DNA of 64,000 nt from the NCBI RefSeq assembly GCF_036322805.1, contig NZ_AP027272.1:2542001-2606000 (forward strand), read 5' to 3'. Origin of the DNA: Planctobacterium marinum (GTDB lineage: Bacteria; Pseudomonadota; Gammaproteobacteria; Enterobacterales; Alteromonadaceae). The translations under genes and the position numbers were made by a program. The notes below the pieces were generated by a model. That model saw only the letters and a list, made by a program, of their open reading frames with translations, made no database searches and had not been told where the DNA came from. Below, piece by piece: positions 41,974 to 52,225 of this stretch (positions are counted from its first letter, which is position 1; each line of letters opens with the position of its first letter).

Positions 41974-44900
41974 TTATAATTTGTCATTAAGTTTTTGATT
42001 TTTTGCGGTGTGTAACACACCACCACCGATGCCCTGAGCTTTTTGCGCAGGCTTCCATGCGGCCAACTGTAGTAGCGTCGGTAAAAGTATTAAGGTAAAG
42101 ATGGTGCTGACGGTCATACCGCCAACGATAACGGCAGCCATGCCTCTGTAGATAACACTTCCAGCCCCCGGGATCAGCAGTAGCGGCAACATACCAAAAA
42201 TGGATGTTAGCGTGCTCATGAAGATAGGACGTAAACGCAATGACAGCGCTTGTTCCACTGCATCTCGACGCGATAGTCCCTCATCTTTTTCTGCCAGACG
42301 GGTTTGATGTACAAGCAAAATTGCATTGTTTACCACCAGACCAAGCGTGATGATAAAACCAATCATAGTGAGCAAATCTAGAGGCTGGAAGGTAACCAGG
42401 TTTAATAACTGCATCGCGATTACACCACCCACGGTTGCCAGCGGAATACTCATAACTACCATCAAACTGTCTTTGGGTGATTTAAACAAACCGGCCATTA
42501 AGATAAACAGTAATGCCATGGCAAACAGGAAGTTCTGGCTCATGGTGGAAATCACATTTTTCAAACTAGAAGCTGAACCACCGTAAGTGATAGCGCCATC
42601 TGTGGGCATCGCAGCCAGCAATTGCGGCTCAACCTTCTCCTTAACGATATTCATGGCTTCTTCAAGCGACATATTCTCAGGTGGATTGAGTGATAATGTC
42701 AGAGTGCGACGACGATCTACACGTTGAATTTGGCTCGGACCTACGGTGCGATTTACTTCGGCTAAATCACCAAACTGTACCATTTCGCCAGACGGGGTCA
42801 TGATGGGGATGACAGACAGTTCTTCCGGCGTTTGCCACTTTTCTGAACGGAAGATGATATTCATACGCTTGATACCGTCAAAGTATTCGCCTACGTATAA
42901 ACCATCACCCATAGTGCGCACAATGTTAGCCAAACGCGGTCTGTCATAACCTACTTCCATCATGCGCGAGTCATTGGGTATTACACTGATTTGTGGTTCA
43001 GTTTGCTCGAGCGCTGGACGCGGCTGAACGTTTGCCCCGGGGAACGCTTCCTGTAGCAAGTCCATGCCTAATACTGCGGCCGCCGCCATACCATCGGTGT
43101 CGGTAGATTGAAGGCGAATATCAATACTACGACCATTGCCAAATCCACCAAACAGATTACCTTGCATGGCAAACGCACGGGTATCTGGTAAGTCCTTTAA
43201 TATCTCGTTGCGCATCAAGGTTTCCAATTCTTTAACCTTGCTTTGATCCTTCGCTCTGGCGCCAATAGTACCGCCATTAGGCCAAGTGATAATGTAGTAG
43301 TTTTTAAGGGCGGGTTCTTTCTCTCCGTCCATATAGGGCTGCAAACGCGTTACCACTAAATCGATGACTTCTTTTTCTATAAACTCGCTGCTGGCACCTT
43401 GCGGGAAGTTAAAAAAGGCATCGATAGCATCGCGTTTCACCGGTGGTAAATAATCCAATTTTGGCAGCAACATGACTGTTGCAACAAGTGGCCCTACCAT
43501 TAACAGCGTGGCTATGCCAATGCGCTTTTTGTTATTAGAAGTCGCACTCATTACTACCTTAGTAATCTTATCCCAAGTTGGTCTTAATCTATCAGCGGGC
43601 ATCTCCTTATTAAGCCAACGGCTCGCGGCGACAGGTAAAATGGAAACTGCGACAATAAATGAAATAATTACGGCGATTGCGATGGTCAAAGCCAAATCAG
43701 CAAACAACTGCCCCGCTACGTCTTTTAAGAAGATCACCGGGATAAAAATGGCCACTGTGGTTGCTGTAGAGGCCATCAGAGCACCGAAAACTTCTTTAGT
43801 AGCTTTCTCAGCCGCTTGCTCACTGGTCAGGTCTTTGCCTTTGTGCCGTACAATGTTTTCCAATACTACGATGGCGGCATCTAACACCATACCCACCGCA
43901 AAAGCTAAGCCAGCAAGAGAAATCACGTTGAGCGAACGCCCGGTAATTTGCAGTACAACAAAGGTACTCAAAAGACAAATTGGAATGGACAAAGCAACGA
44001 TCAGTGTCGCTCTGCGCTGACGCATAAACCACCACAAAATAGCGACAGCAAGGAATACCCCCATCACCAAGTTGCTACTTACCAGATTAATGGCACGATA
44101 AATAAACACTGAAGCATCGAAAGACTGCACCATAGTCAGCTGCTGGGGATTCAGCATTGTGGTATTGATTTCAGTGATCTTCTCTTTTACTTCTAACAAC
44201 GTTGCCAGCACATTGGCGTTGTTTTCCCGATCAATACGAATGGAGATTGCTGGGTTGCCATTTTGCACGCTCACGTAATTTTCATCGCCACCTTGAATAC
44301 GAATATCAGCAATATCACTCAGTTTTATTGGGCTACCATTGCGCCACTCAAGAATTAAGTCGCCCATTTCTTGTGGTTGATATTTGCCTTCAAAACGCAA
44401 AGTGTACTTGCGACGACCAACATCTACAAAACCACCAGAAACGTCATTTGCAGAACCCAACAAGCGGGAAATATTAGTGATATCAATACCCAGCTCCGCT
44501 GCGCGATAGGGGTCAAAAACGATTTGGAATTCTTCAGCACTGCCTCGGCCAGATTGCATTTGCGCTCTTGAAACGCCGGGAATGGCCTCAATTTGAGGGC
44601 GAATACTCTCATCAAAATAATTAATAAACTCTTTAATGTCTTTTTGATTACCCGGTAATTTTTGCAGGAAAAAATAGGTTAAGGCTGGCTGGCCACCACC
44701 ACCGCCGCCCAACATGATGTTGGGTGATAAAGCATCCCTGGGCAAAGGCGGAATTCGATTCATGCGGCTAATGACTTCAATAAGCGTTTTCTGCATGTCT
44801 GTTTCTAAACCAAACTCCAGATTAATCCAGGCATTACCCTGGTTAGCAAAAGTCGACATACTGCGCATGCCAGGTAAACCTTGCAATACTTCTTCTTGTG

Positions 44901-45096
44901 GCTCGAGTATTTCAGACTCTATCTCTTGCGGAGCAGCTGCTCGCCATGAGGTTTGAATGCTAATTCTTGGACGCTCAATGTCCGGAAACAGCTGCACAGG
45001 CAATTCTGAAAGGCTAAACAATCCCAGAAAGGTAATAATGCCTACGACAATGGCTACGCCGGAGGCATTTTTTAGTGCGGCTTTAGTGATATCCAT
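41974..45096 (-). CDS. RND-family efflux permease (HAE1-like)
   Basis: 1040 residues with the 12-TM, two-porter-domain RND plan. TM1 is about 13-33. TM4 carries the proton-relay LAFAVGMVLDAAIVVLENIVRHKG, where the Asp of VLDAA is the expected relay residue. A glycine run (GGGGGGQPALTY) sits in the first porter domain. The final helices include GFIITLGLVVNNAILLVHQTRLAE. It exports hydrophobic or toxic compounds with the adaptor. Substrate unknown. No local regulator or outer-membrane channel. Confidence 0.93.
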   Translation of the reverse strand: MDITKAALKNASGVAIVVGIITFLGLFSLSELPVQLFPDIERPRISIQTSWRAAAPQEIESEILEPQEEVLQGLPGMRSMSTFANQGNAWINLEFGLETDMQKTLIEVISRMNRIPPLPRDALSPNIMLGGGGGGQPALTYFFLQKLPGNQKDIKEFINYFDESIRPQIEAIPGVSRAQMQSGRGSAEEFQIVFDPYRAAELGIDITNISRLLGSANDVSGGFVDVGRRKYTLRFEGKYQPQEMGDLILEWRNGSPIKLSDIADIRIQGGDENYVSVQNGNPAISIRIDRENNANVLATLLEVKEKITEINTTMLNPQQLTMVQSFDASVFIYRAINLVSSNLVMGVFLAVAILWWFMRQRRATLIVALSIPICLLSTFVVLQITGRSLNVISLAGLAFAVGMVLDAAIVVLENIVRHKGKDLTSEQAAEKATKEVFGALMASTATTVAIFIPVIFLKDVAGQLFADLALTIAIAVIISFIVAVSILPVAASRWLNKEMPADRLRPTWDKITKVVMSATSNNKKRIGIATLLMVGPLVATVMLLPKLDYLPPVKRDAIDAFFNFPQGASSEFIEKEVIDLVVTRLQPYMDGEKEPALKNYYIITWPNGGTIGARAKDQSKVKELETLMRNEILKDLPDTRAFAMQGNLFGGFGNGRSIDIRLQSTDTDGMAAAAVLGMDLLQEAFPGANVQPRPALEQTEPQISVIPNDSRMMEVGYDRPRLANIVRTMGDGLYVGEYFDGIKRMNIIFRSEKWQTPEELSVIPIMTPSGEMVQFGDLAEVNRTVGPSQIQRVDRRRTLTLSLNPPENMSLEEAMNIVKEKVEPQLLAAMPTDGAITYGGSASSLKNVISTMSQNFLFAMALLFILMAGLFKSPKDSLMVVMSIPLATVGGVIAMQLLNLVTFQPLDLLTMIGFIITLGLVVNNAILLVHQTRLAEKDEGLSRRDAVEQALSLRLRPIFMSTLTSIFGMLPLLLIPGAGSVIYRGMAAVIVGGMTVSTIFTLILLPTLLQLAAWKPAQKAQGIGGGVLHTAKNQKLNDKL

Positions 45097-45287
45097 AAGT
45101 GACCCGAAAGTTTTTATTAACTGCTGCCACTATAGGTCGTACAAATAAAGAAAAAAGTTTAAATCCACTAGCCGCCGATTTATCGCGATAAACTGCAAAT
45201 CGGCTGAAAGATGTTACAAATCATGTTTTTACGACACATTTGACACAACTTAATAGTCAGTATGAAAAAGCGACAGGAATGAATAAC

Positions 45288-46850
45288 TTAGAAGCTTAAC
45301 AAAACCGTCTTGAGATAAAGACAGAGCAAAAAGATAACCGCTGTCCAGACAAGTAAAAGCACTATATGTTTTCCGGGTATTGCGGCTGTAACGATTTTTG
45401 TAGAATCTGAAAACCCTTTTGATCCGCTAAGTAACAAAGCAACACATACCGTTACTGCTAATCCTGCTACATTCCACCAAAACCAAAATAGCTGTGGAAC
45501 TGCCAACCAAAAAAACAAATTAAGCCCCACGCCACACAAAACCGCAATATTGGCATGCATTGCTTTAGGTGGATTAGGTGTTAATGCCAGAAGGAACAAA
45601 GCCAGTATCGAGCCGTAAAACATGGATCCAACTTTATTGATGGCTTCGATAACAGTTGGCGCAATATTCCCTGCCTGAAAACTCAGTAGTAAAGTCACCC
45701 CACCCCAGAATACACCGGCAAAACGACCTGCATAGAGCTTTTGGGCTTCGCTCATTGGTTGCCCGAAACAGCGCATAAAATCATGCACTGAAACCACTGA
45801 CAAGCTATTAACAGCAGAACTCAGTGAAGACATGGCAGCAGCCAGCATTGCCACAAGTAATAACCCCACTAGCCCCACAGGAAGATATTGCATAATGAAG
45901 ACTGGCACTAACCAATCTGGTTTATCCAGAGGAATAAGTGCCCTGAATTCTGGCTGTTTCATCGCCAGCGCTCCGATTGTTAACCCAGCCAGGCAATAAA
46001 TAAGTGTTACCGGGAATCGCACCAGGGCGGCAGTAATGATCATTTTACGCAGTTCAGGAATACTCCTGGCAGCCAGTGAGCGCTGTGCTTCTGATTGATC
46101 ACAACCATAATAGGCGGCATAGAGTACAATTCCCCCCATCAGCATGGGTAATAAACCAAAGCCATTATCATCGTAACCGAAGTTTTCAAAGCGTAAAACC
46201 TGCAAACGCTCAGGATTCGTATGGGCGACAACCTCAGCCAATCCTCCGATGTGATACAAGCCAAAAGCCAGGCAAATAATTGCGCCTGCAACGATTAAAA
46301 TCATTTGAATCGCATCACCATAAACCACCGCTTTCATGCCACCTACCAGGGAATAAATGAGCGTGATGACACCTATAAATAAAATACTCTGCCAGATAGC
46401 TAAGCCCATCGTGCCTTGCAGAATAATAGAAATGGCGTAAATCATAATGCCGGTAGCGAATGCCCGGCTGATTTGAAAAACCACACTGATCAAAACTCGT
46501 GTGCTAACAGCAAAACGCTGCTCCAGAAAATCGTAAACACTTAACACCCCACTTTGATGCAGCGCAGGTAATAGTTTCCACAGTAAAAACAACATGGCCA
46601 ACGGCAGTGCCAGTTCGTAACTCAGCCAGACAAGCCCGCCTCCCTCTCGCAGGCCCACAAAAGCCGGTGCTGACACAAAACTAATCGCCGATAATTGCGT
46701 TGCCATTATGGATAAACTTAATGGTTGCCAGCCAAGCTTTCGTCCAGCTAAGAAGTAATCTTTTTCGGAGTTATTGGCGCGAAAGCGAAATCCCATGTAA
46801 AGCAAGGCGGCTAAATATAAGCATAGGATGAGATAATCAGGCAGAAGCAT
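45288..46850 (-). CDS. Sodium:solute symporter (SSS family)
   Basis: 520 residues, about 13 membrane helices. Family marks: the SSS opening DYFLAGRKLGWQPLSLSIMATQLSAISF, then GLREGGGLVWLSYELALPLA, and AAAMSSLSSAVNSLSVVSVHDF in the helix 8 region with Na+-binding serines. It takes up a small metabolite using the Na+ gradient. It is 82 nt downstream of a LytTR response regulator and its kinase, all on one strand, an arrangement reminiscent of nutrient-sensing LytS/LytTR systems that control a transporter. Substrate not deducible. Confidence 0.9.
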   Translation of the reverse strand: MLLPDYLILCLYLAALLYMGFRFRANNSEKDYFLAGRKLGWQPLSLSIMATQLSAISFVSAPAFVGLREGGGLVWLSYELALPLAMLFLLWKLLPALHQSGVLSVYDFLEQRFAVSTRVLISVVFQISRAFATGIMIYAISIILQGTMGLAIWQSILFIGVITLIYSLVGGMKAVVYGDAIQMILIVAGAIICLAFGLYHIGGLAEVVAHTNPERLQVLRFENFGYDDNGFGLLPMLMGGIVLYAAYYGCDQSEAQRSLAARSIPELRKMIITAALVRFPVTLIYCLAGLTIGALAMKQPEFRALIPLDKPDWLVPVFIMQYLPVGLVGLLLVAMLAAAMSSLSSAVNSLSVVSVHDFMRCFGQPMSEAQKLYAGRFAGVFWGGVTLLLSFQAGNIAPTVIEAINKVGSMFYGSILALFLLALTPNPPKAMHANIAVLCGVGLNLFFWLAVPQLFWFWWNVAGLAVTVCVALLLSGSKGFSDSTKIVTAAIPGKHIVLLLVWTAVIFLLCLYLKTVLLSF

Positions 46851-46932
46851 AGGACGGGATAAAATTTAAACATTTATCCCAGTATGCCTGTTCAAGTAGG
46901 AAAGTAAACTGTGCAGAAACGCACAACGCCTG

Positions 46933-47757
46933 TTATGCGTTAATCATTTCTTTTACACGGTCTCGGTGGCTGCGGCTGACTTTCAGTTCGGTGCCATTGT
47001 GTAATACCAGATGATACTCACCGCTAATATGGCTGATAAGCTTATTCACGTAGTTAATATTAACGATAGCACTGCGATGAACTCGCACAAAACGACGTGG
47101 ATCTAACTCGTCAATGAGTTCCTTCATGGTACGGCGCATTATGTGAGTGCCGTCTTGCGCATGCACACACATGTAATCACCAGCGGCGTCTATCCATTGG
47201 ATTGCATCGATAGACACGCGTGTTACTTCTGAACCATCTTTTATAGCGAGTACGGTTGGATAAGGGTTTGCCGAGATGGGCTCCCCTTCAGCGAGTTTGC
47301 GTAAAATATCCTCGCAATCATCACCGGTAAAATCGGCAATCAAGCTGGCTAGTTTTTGCTTATGCATTCCTTCCTGCGCCTGAACTAGTGTTTCTTCGAC
47401 CTTTTGCAATGCTTCCCTCAAGCGCTTGTCATCAACGGGCTTCAACACGTAGTCCAATGCGTGGATATCAAACGCTTTGATGGCATAACTATCAAACGCC
47501 GTCACAAATATAATAAGCGGCAGTGGCTCACCTGATTCACGAAGCTTGTTTATGACCTGAAAACCATTCAGGCCTGGCATTTGAATGTCGAGGAATACCA
47601 AATCGGGTTTTAACTTAGGAATTTCTTCCACTGCAATGTTGCCACTTGAGCACTGCCCTATGACGTCCACTCTATCAAACGCACCTAAGCGTACTGCTAA
47701 TCCTTTTCTGGCTAAGGGTTCATCATCAACGATGACAGCTTTTATCTTTCTATCCAT
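46933..47757 (-). CDS. LytTR-family response regulator
   Basis: 274 residues. N-terminal receiver (AVIVDDEPLARKGL, phospho-acceptor Asp57 in VFLDIQMPG, Lys in YVLKPVDDK), and a C-terminal LytTR DNA-binding domain (about 170-272: WIDAAGDYMCVHAQDG, RRFVRVHRSAIVNINYVN). It binds DNA when phosphorylated by the partner kinase and overlaps that gene by 8 nt. Likely target: the adjacent symporter gene. Confidence 0.93.
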   Translation of the reverse strand: MDRKIKAVIVDDEPLARKGLAVRLGAFDRVDVIGQCSSGNIAVEEIPKLKPDLVFLDIQMPGLNGFQVINKLRESGEPLPLIIFVTAFDSYAIKAFDIHALDYVLKPVDDKRLREALQKVEETLVQAQEGMHKQKLASLIADFTGDDCEDILRKLAEGEPISANPYPTVLAIKDGSEVTRVSIDAIQWIDAAGDYMCVHAQDGTHIMRRTMKELIDELDPRRFVRVHRSAIVNINYVNKLISHISGEYHLVLHNGTELKVSRSHRDRVKEMINA

Positions 47758-48826
47758 TGTCTATTAATTCGTAAGGTATTCTAATGCTAACTTTAACGCC
47801 TGTGGGGTCATTGTGCGACACCACAAACGAATAATCTTGGCCATATAGCGAATGCAAGCGCTCTTGAATGTTGGTCAATCCAACACCGTTAGTGCGATGC
47901 AACTGGCCATTCACTATGTCAGCTCCAGGCCCATTGTCGGCCACTTCCAACAGCAGATCGCGGCCAAACAAACGGGCGGCAATACAAATAACACCGCCCT
48001 GTTCCATTTTAGAAATGGCATACTTGATGGCGTTTTCTACCAAGGGCTGCAAAATCAAACTGGGTACTAATGCTTTGCTGGTGCCATCATCCACCTTCCA
48101 TTGCACGTCTAATCGTTCGTCAAAGCGTACTTTTTCAATGTCAAGATACAAACCAAGCGCCTGAACTTCTTGTTCCAACGGCACTTTTTTAATGGGATCT
48201 TTATCCAGAGAATAGCGCAAAAAGTCACTCAAGCGACTAACCATCTGTTCAGCTGTTTGATTTTCTTTCACTAAGATCAGGGTAGAAATAGCGTTCAATG
48301 TATTGAATAAAAAATGTGGATTAAGCTGATAACGCAACATTTTGATATGTGCCTGATGCGCCATTGCACTGGATTTTAGCGCGTTTTGTTTCTCTTTTTG
48401 TAGTAATTGGTAGTTCTTAATACCGAAGTACAATCCCGTCCAACACATCAAAATAAAGAAGGAGTTTACCGCGCCATTAAAATAGTAATACCACTCATCA
48501 GGTCGCCAACCATGTTTGTAAATTTCCCAAACGTGGAGATTCTTAAGCACTTGCCATAACAGGGAAATCAAAAAACAGGAAAGTAGTACTGAGAATAGCA
48601 CTAATAAAGGCTGAAACGTCGCTACTTTCCTGTAGATATAGCGCAATGGGATACTTATCAAGCAGCCTGCTATCGCATTAAGCACAATGACAAAAATCCA
48701 CACGGCACGCATGTCATGCAAAAAAGAACCAACATAATAGATCAGCGCAAACCCGGCCCAGCCACCAATGTGCAAGGTCCAAAATAGACGCTCTCTATCT
48801 TCGAATAGTTTTTGCCAATTAATCAA
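47750..48826 (-). CDS. LytS-type sensor histidine kinase
   Basis: 358 residues from TTG 48826 with GGAACGG upstream. About four N-terminal membrane helices (residues 15-150) form the sensor region, then the His_kinase domain with the phospho-accepting histidine in YQLNPHFLFNTLNAIS, and an ATPase with LQPLVENAIKYA and VADNGPG. It would sense an extracellular or membrane signal and phosphorylate the LytTR regulator. Only short extracytoplasmic loops are available for sensing. Confidence 0.92.
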   Translation of the reverse strand: MINWQKLFEDRERLFWTLHIGGWAGFALIYYVGSFLHDMRAVWIFVIVLNAIAGCLISIPLRYIYRKVATFQPLLVLFSVLLSCFLISLLWQVLKNLHVWEIYKHGWRPDEWYYYFNGAVNSFFILMCWTGLYFGIKNYQLLQKEKQNALKSSAMAHQAHIKMLRYQLNPHFLFNTLNAISTLILVKENQTAEQMVSRLSDFLRYSLDKDPIKKVPLEQEVQALGLYLDIEKVRFDERLDVQWKVDDGTSKALVPSLILQPLVENAIKYAISKMEQGGVICIAARLFGRDLLLEVADNGPGADIVNGQLHRTNGVGLTNIQERLHSLYGQDYSFVVSHNDPTGVKVSIRIPYELIDNG

Positions 48827-48937
48827 AAGACCGTTCCGTTCATTAAGATGGGCAAATTATACGTTATCTGACAAGCAATGGCTTGCTACTAGTCTTACGA
48901 CAAACGCAATTGGTCGCAATTTCAGGTAAACAATCGC

Positions 48938-49417
48938 TTAATATTCGATACCTAAACGCTTAAGCCAGTGTCCCCACCACCAAGCAGGTCCTATCAAGAG
49001 AAACTGTAGGTCTTTGAAAAATGAGGGCTTCTTACCTTCAATATGGTGCCCCACGAATTGCAAAATCCACATTACTACAAACAATACCAGGCTCAGTTGC
49101 CAAATATTAACCCCCTGAAGGTACAGTGCCTCGATACTCATAAAAACAGCAATAGTGAGTAATGTCATGGCAGCCCCAATAGGACCGGATAAACGGAAGT
49201 AGTAGTACAAAACCGGTATTGCCAGCACGTGGGCAAAAGTAATATCCATCAGTACTAAAAATTCAGGTACAGGAATAGACCAAATCAAAGCGATGGTCAC
49301 CCAATAGATGGAAGGTACCGCTATGGCGTGAATGAGAATATTCGTTTTATTCTGATGGCTTTCGCCATACTCGTTGAGGAGCGTATCAATCTGTCGTGTT
49401 TCGATTTGCTGAATCAT
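48938..49417 (-). CDS. Mpo1/DUF962-family membrane protein
   Basis: 159 residues with four hydrophobic helices. Family-specific: YGESHQNKTNILIHAIAVPSI near the N-terminus, and QFVGHHIEGKKPSFFKDLQ then LLIGPAWWWG at the C-terminus. The yeast homologue Mpo1 is a dioxygenase that shortens 2-hydroxy fatty acids; the conserved histidines (NILIH, GHHIEGKKP) are retained here. The bacterial role is unproven. Confidence 0.85.
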   Translation of the reverse strand: MIQQIETRQIDTLLNEYGESHQNKTNILIHAIAVPSIYWVTIALIWSIPVPEFLVLMDITFAHVLAIPVLYYYFRLSGPIGAAMTLLTIAVFMSIEALYLQGVNIWQLSLVLFVVMWILQFVGHHIEGKKPSFFKDLQFLLIGPAWWWGHWLKRLGIEY

Positions 49418-49488
49418 AGAAATGTTAATTTTTTGTTATTATTCTACGCCAGCATAAATTATGAACAGTCATGTAGCAATAGTGATTT

Positions 49489-50184
49489 TCAGGGGCTCAC
49501 CATTAATCTATCCAGTAAAGCTTCTGTATAGTGGTTTTTCTCTTCGAACCGCAATCCATAATAAAAATAAAGTTCATCCATTCTGATATTCATAATTTCT
49601 GATTTAAATCGGAAGTCCTCTTGCTGACCGGGGGCACTCACTTCAAGCATAATGTGTTTATCTTCGATTTTTTCTCGTCCTTTTCTGGTTACCCCTACCC
49701 GACAACCACTGGCAGAAATATCCAGGATCATCCCCTCCGCGAGTTTATTTTTATGTTCAGCGGAAATATTACCTCGCAGTGCATTTAGCTCACAGGGCAC
49801 CCGAATTTGAGCGCGTTTTTCCGCTCTTAACCCTTGTATTTGAACAGCTTCTGGGTAATTCACCCAAACTGCGTGTATGGGTGACATTGTGATTGCTCTG
49901 ACTTTACTTTTAAAGGCGATGATTTCCCCGGTTTCTTCCAGTACCAAACGCACGATAATATTGCTATCAACATACAAACCGTCGCGCAATGGTCCGAACT
50001 TTTTTTCATCCGGAAATTTGAATATCAAAATTTTTCTACCATCTGCACCGATGAACTCTGAGCGAACTCGCTTTACAGTGGTGGGGAAACTCAGTTGAAA
50101 GTCGACAGCTAAACCGGGTTTGATGGAGCGCAACTTATTTATATCTGCACTGGATAGTTTTTGTCGGGAGGCCAGTATCGCCAT
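49489..50184 (-). CDS. PilZ-domain protein with YcgR-like N-terminal domain
   Basis: 231 residues. An N-terminal beta domain (about 20-110, YcgR/YpfA type) is followed by a PilZ domain whose c-di-GMP motifs are RAEKRAQIRVP (RxxxR) and DISASGCRV (D/NxSxxG). YcgR-like proteins slow flagellar rotation or modulate adhesion when bound to c-di-GMP. No motility genes are nearby, so the target cannot be fixed. Confidence 0.88.
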   Translation of the reverse strand: MAILASRQKLSSADINKLRSIKPGLAVDFQLSFPTTVKRVRSEFIGADGRKILIFKFPDEKKFGPLRDGLYVDSNIIVRLVLEETGEIIAFKSKVRAITMSPIHAVWVNYPEAVQIQGLRAEKRAQIRVPCELNALRGNISAEHKNKLAEGMILDISASGCRVGVTRKGREKIEDKHIMLEVSAPGQQEDFRFKSEIMNIRMDELYFYYGLRFEEKNHYTEALLDRLMVSP

Positions 50185-50355
50185 AGTTTTGCTAATACTC
50201 TGTTGAAAATCACAAGGTTTTTACTTCACAATTGCAACTATGCGTTATTACCGAGCTCGACTCAATATCAAATTGGATCATGAATTAAGAACTCGGTATA
50301 TTTTGCACCACAATCAAATGGTCATTCTAATTAATCATCAGTCCTTCGGAGCACC

Positions 50356-52149
50356 ATGCACCCTGCAAACAAACCACTTCAGTATAAAATCGCTATATCC
50401 TCTATTTCTCAGCATGTGTTTGATGTTGAACTTGAAATAGACAACCGCCAATACGACACACTCAATTTGTCTTTACCTACCTGGATACCTGGAAGCTATA
50501 TGGTGCGGGACTTTGCTAAGAACATTCTGCAAATCTGTGCTCTAAATGAAAAGGGAAACACGTTAGCGATTGAGCAGAAGGATAAACAAAGTTGGCAAGT
50601 GAGCACCGAAGGCGAAAAAACCATAATAGTTTACAAAGTATATGCCTTCGACCTGTCCATACGCGCCGCTTTTCTGGACAGTGAATTTGGATTTGCCAAT
50701 GGCACCAGTGTTTTCTTGCAGGTTGATGAGTTTAAAGACCAACCATCAGACGTCTATATGGTGGAGGAAGGCAGCCCCGCTTCATGGCACCTTTATACAG
50801 CCATGCCCGGCAAGCAAATAGACGAGCGTGGTTACGGCCACTACGAAACTAGTAGCTATGCCGACTTAATAGAGCATCCACTGTTATATGCACAAGCAGA
50901 TACCATTTCATTTGAGGTTCAAGGCATTGAGTTTAAGATGGTTTTGGCGGGTGGGCACAATGCCGACCTGGAAAGAATAAAAACGGACCTTGAAAAAATC
51001 TGCCAACATCACCTTAAATTATTCGGCAATGATTTAGGTATAAAACAATACGTTTTTCAAACCTTACTCTCTGAATCTGATTTTGGTGGTCTGGAGCATA
51101 CTCACTCAACGGCACTGCTATTCAGTCGCAATGACCTACCTGGTTTAGCGCAAAGGGATACTATGACCGATGGCTATCGCTCCTTTTTGGGCTTGTGTAG
51201 CCATGAATTATTTCATACCTGGCATGTCAAGCGCATCAAACCTAAAACCTATTTAACTCCTGATTTATCTAAAGAGTGTTATTCAGAACAGCTTTGGATA
51301 TACGAAGGCTTTACATCTTATTACGATGATTTTAGCTTGTTGCGCTCTGGCATCATCAGTAAAGAAAGTTATCTAGAGCTGTTGGGGCAAACTCTCACCC
51401 GGCTTCAAAGAACTCAAGGGCGAAAGGTACAAACCGTGACCCAATCGAGTTTTGAGGCCTGGACTAAGTTTTATAAACAGGATGAAAATGCCATCAATGG
51501 CATTGTTTCTTATTATATTAAAGGAGCTGTAATTGCCCTTTGCCTGGATTTATTGATCAAACAATCCAGCAAACACATCTACAGCCTGGATTCCGTGATG
51601 CGATTTCTATGGAAGCACTATGGCAAGGAGTTATCTGGTACAGACGACAATGTAATACAGCAAGTGTTGTCTGATGGCCTGGGACTTGACCTTTCTCAGT
51701 TTTTACACAGTGCTTTGTACACAACGGATGAGCTTCCCTGGCAAGCCTTGCTGGATGAATTTGGCGTTACAACCCATTTCAGAGCGCGAACTGGCATAAA
51801 GGATATTGGCGGAAAACCTTCTCAAACTTCTGATAACTGTATCGATTTAGGGATGGCTTATTCCTCAGAGCCTGCAGGCATATTGGTTCAGCAGGTTACT
51901 AATAACAGGGCAGCAGAAAAGGCCGGATTGCAAAAAGGCGACCGATTAGTTGCGCTTAATGGCTGGGAATTAAAAGGCAAAAGCCTGGAAACCGAGTTGG
52001 CCAAATTTGAATTGGGACAGAAGGTACCACTTACACTATTTCGCAGAGGCAAGCTAAAGCAACTGGACTTTACCGTTTATCCTGCTGAAAAAGATACGAT
52101 TTACTTAACCATTGAAAATGAAGAACTGGCGCAACACTGGTTAGGTTAA
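50356..52149 (+). CDS. M61-family glycyl aminopeptidase-like metalloprotease with PDZ domain
   Basis: 597 residues. The zinc motif HELFHTWHVKRIKP lies near residue 285 and the third ligand is the Glu in WIYEGFTSYYDD about 35 residues on, matching the M61 family. The N-terminal region is beta-rich. A PDZ domain ends the protein (about 500-590: GILVQQVTNNRAAEKAGLQKGDRLVALNG). No signal peptide, so it is probably cytoplasmic. CGGAGC precedes the ATG. Substrate: glycine- or alanine-rich peptides by family precedent. Confidence 0.92.
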   Translation: MHPANKPLQYKIAISSISQHVFDVELEIDNRQYDTLNLSLPTWIPGSYMVRDFAKNILQICALNEKGNTLAIEQKDKQSWQVSTEGEKTIIVYKVYAFDLSIRAAFLDSEFGFANGTSVFLQVDEFKDQPSDVYMVEEGSPASWHLYTAMPGKQIDERGYGHYETSSYADLIEHPLLYAQADTISFEVQGIEFKMVLAGGHNADLERIKTDLEKICQHHLKLFGNDLGIKQYVFQTLLSESDFGGLEHTHSTALLFSRNDLPGLAQRDTMTDGYRSFLGLCSHELFHTWHVKRIKPKTYLTPDLSKECYSEQLWIYEGFTSYYDDFSLLRSGIISKESYLELLGQTLTRLQRTQGRKVQTVTQSSFEAWTKFYKQDENAINGIVSYYIKGAVIALCLDLLIKQSSKHIYSLDSVMRFLWKHYGKELSGTDDNVIQQVLSDGLGLDLSQFLHSALYTTDELPWQALLDEFGVTTHFRARTGIKDIGGKPSQTSDNCIDLGMAYSSEPAGILVQQVTNNRAAEKAGLQKGDRLVALNGWELKGKSLETELAKFELGQKVPLTLFRRGKLKQLDFTVYPAEKDTIYLTIENEELAQHWLG

Positions 52150-52193
52150 GGTCATAGTTGAAGATGCGAAAAGCGAATATTGTGATTGAATTT

Positions 52194-52212
52194 GATGGGG
52201 CTGGCCCCCATC
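52194..52212. terminator. Hairpin between convergent M61 and M23 genes
   Basis: GATGGGG-CTGGC-CCCCATC, 7-bp GC-rich stem 45 nt after the M61 stop and 14 nt before the M23 stop. No clear T-run on either side. Confidence 0.5.
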
Positions 52213-52225
52213 GAAATAGCTTTTG

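Noticed and set aside
50240-50440. A 66-codon open frame ahead of the M61 peptidase
   Set aside because: It overlaps the peptidase start in another frame and lacks a ribosome-binding site or conserved pattern.
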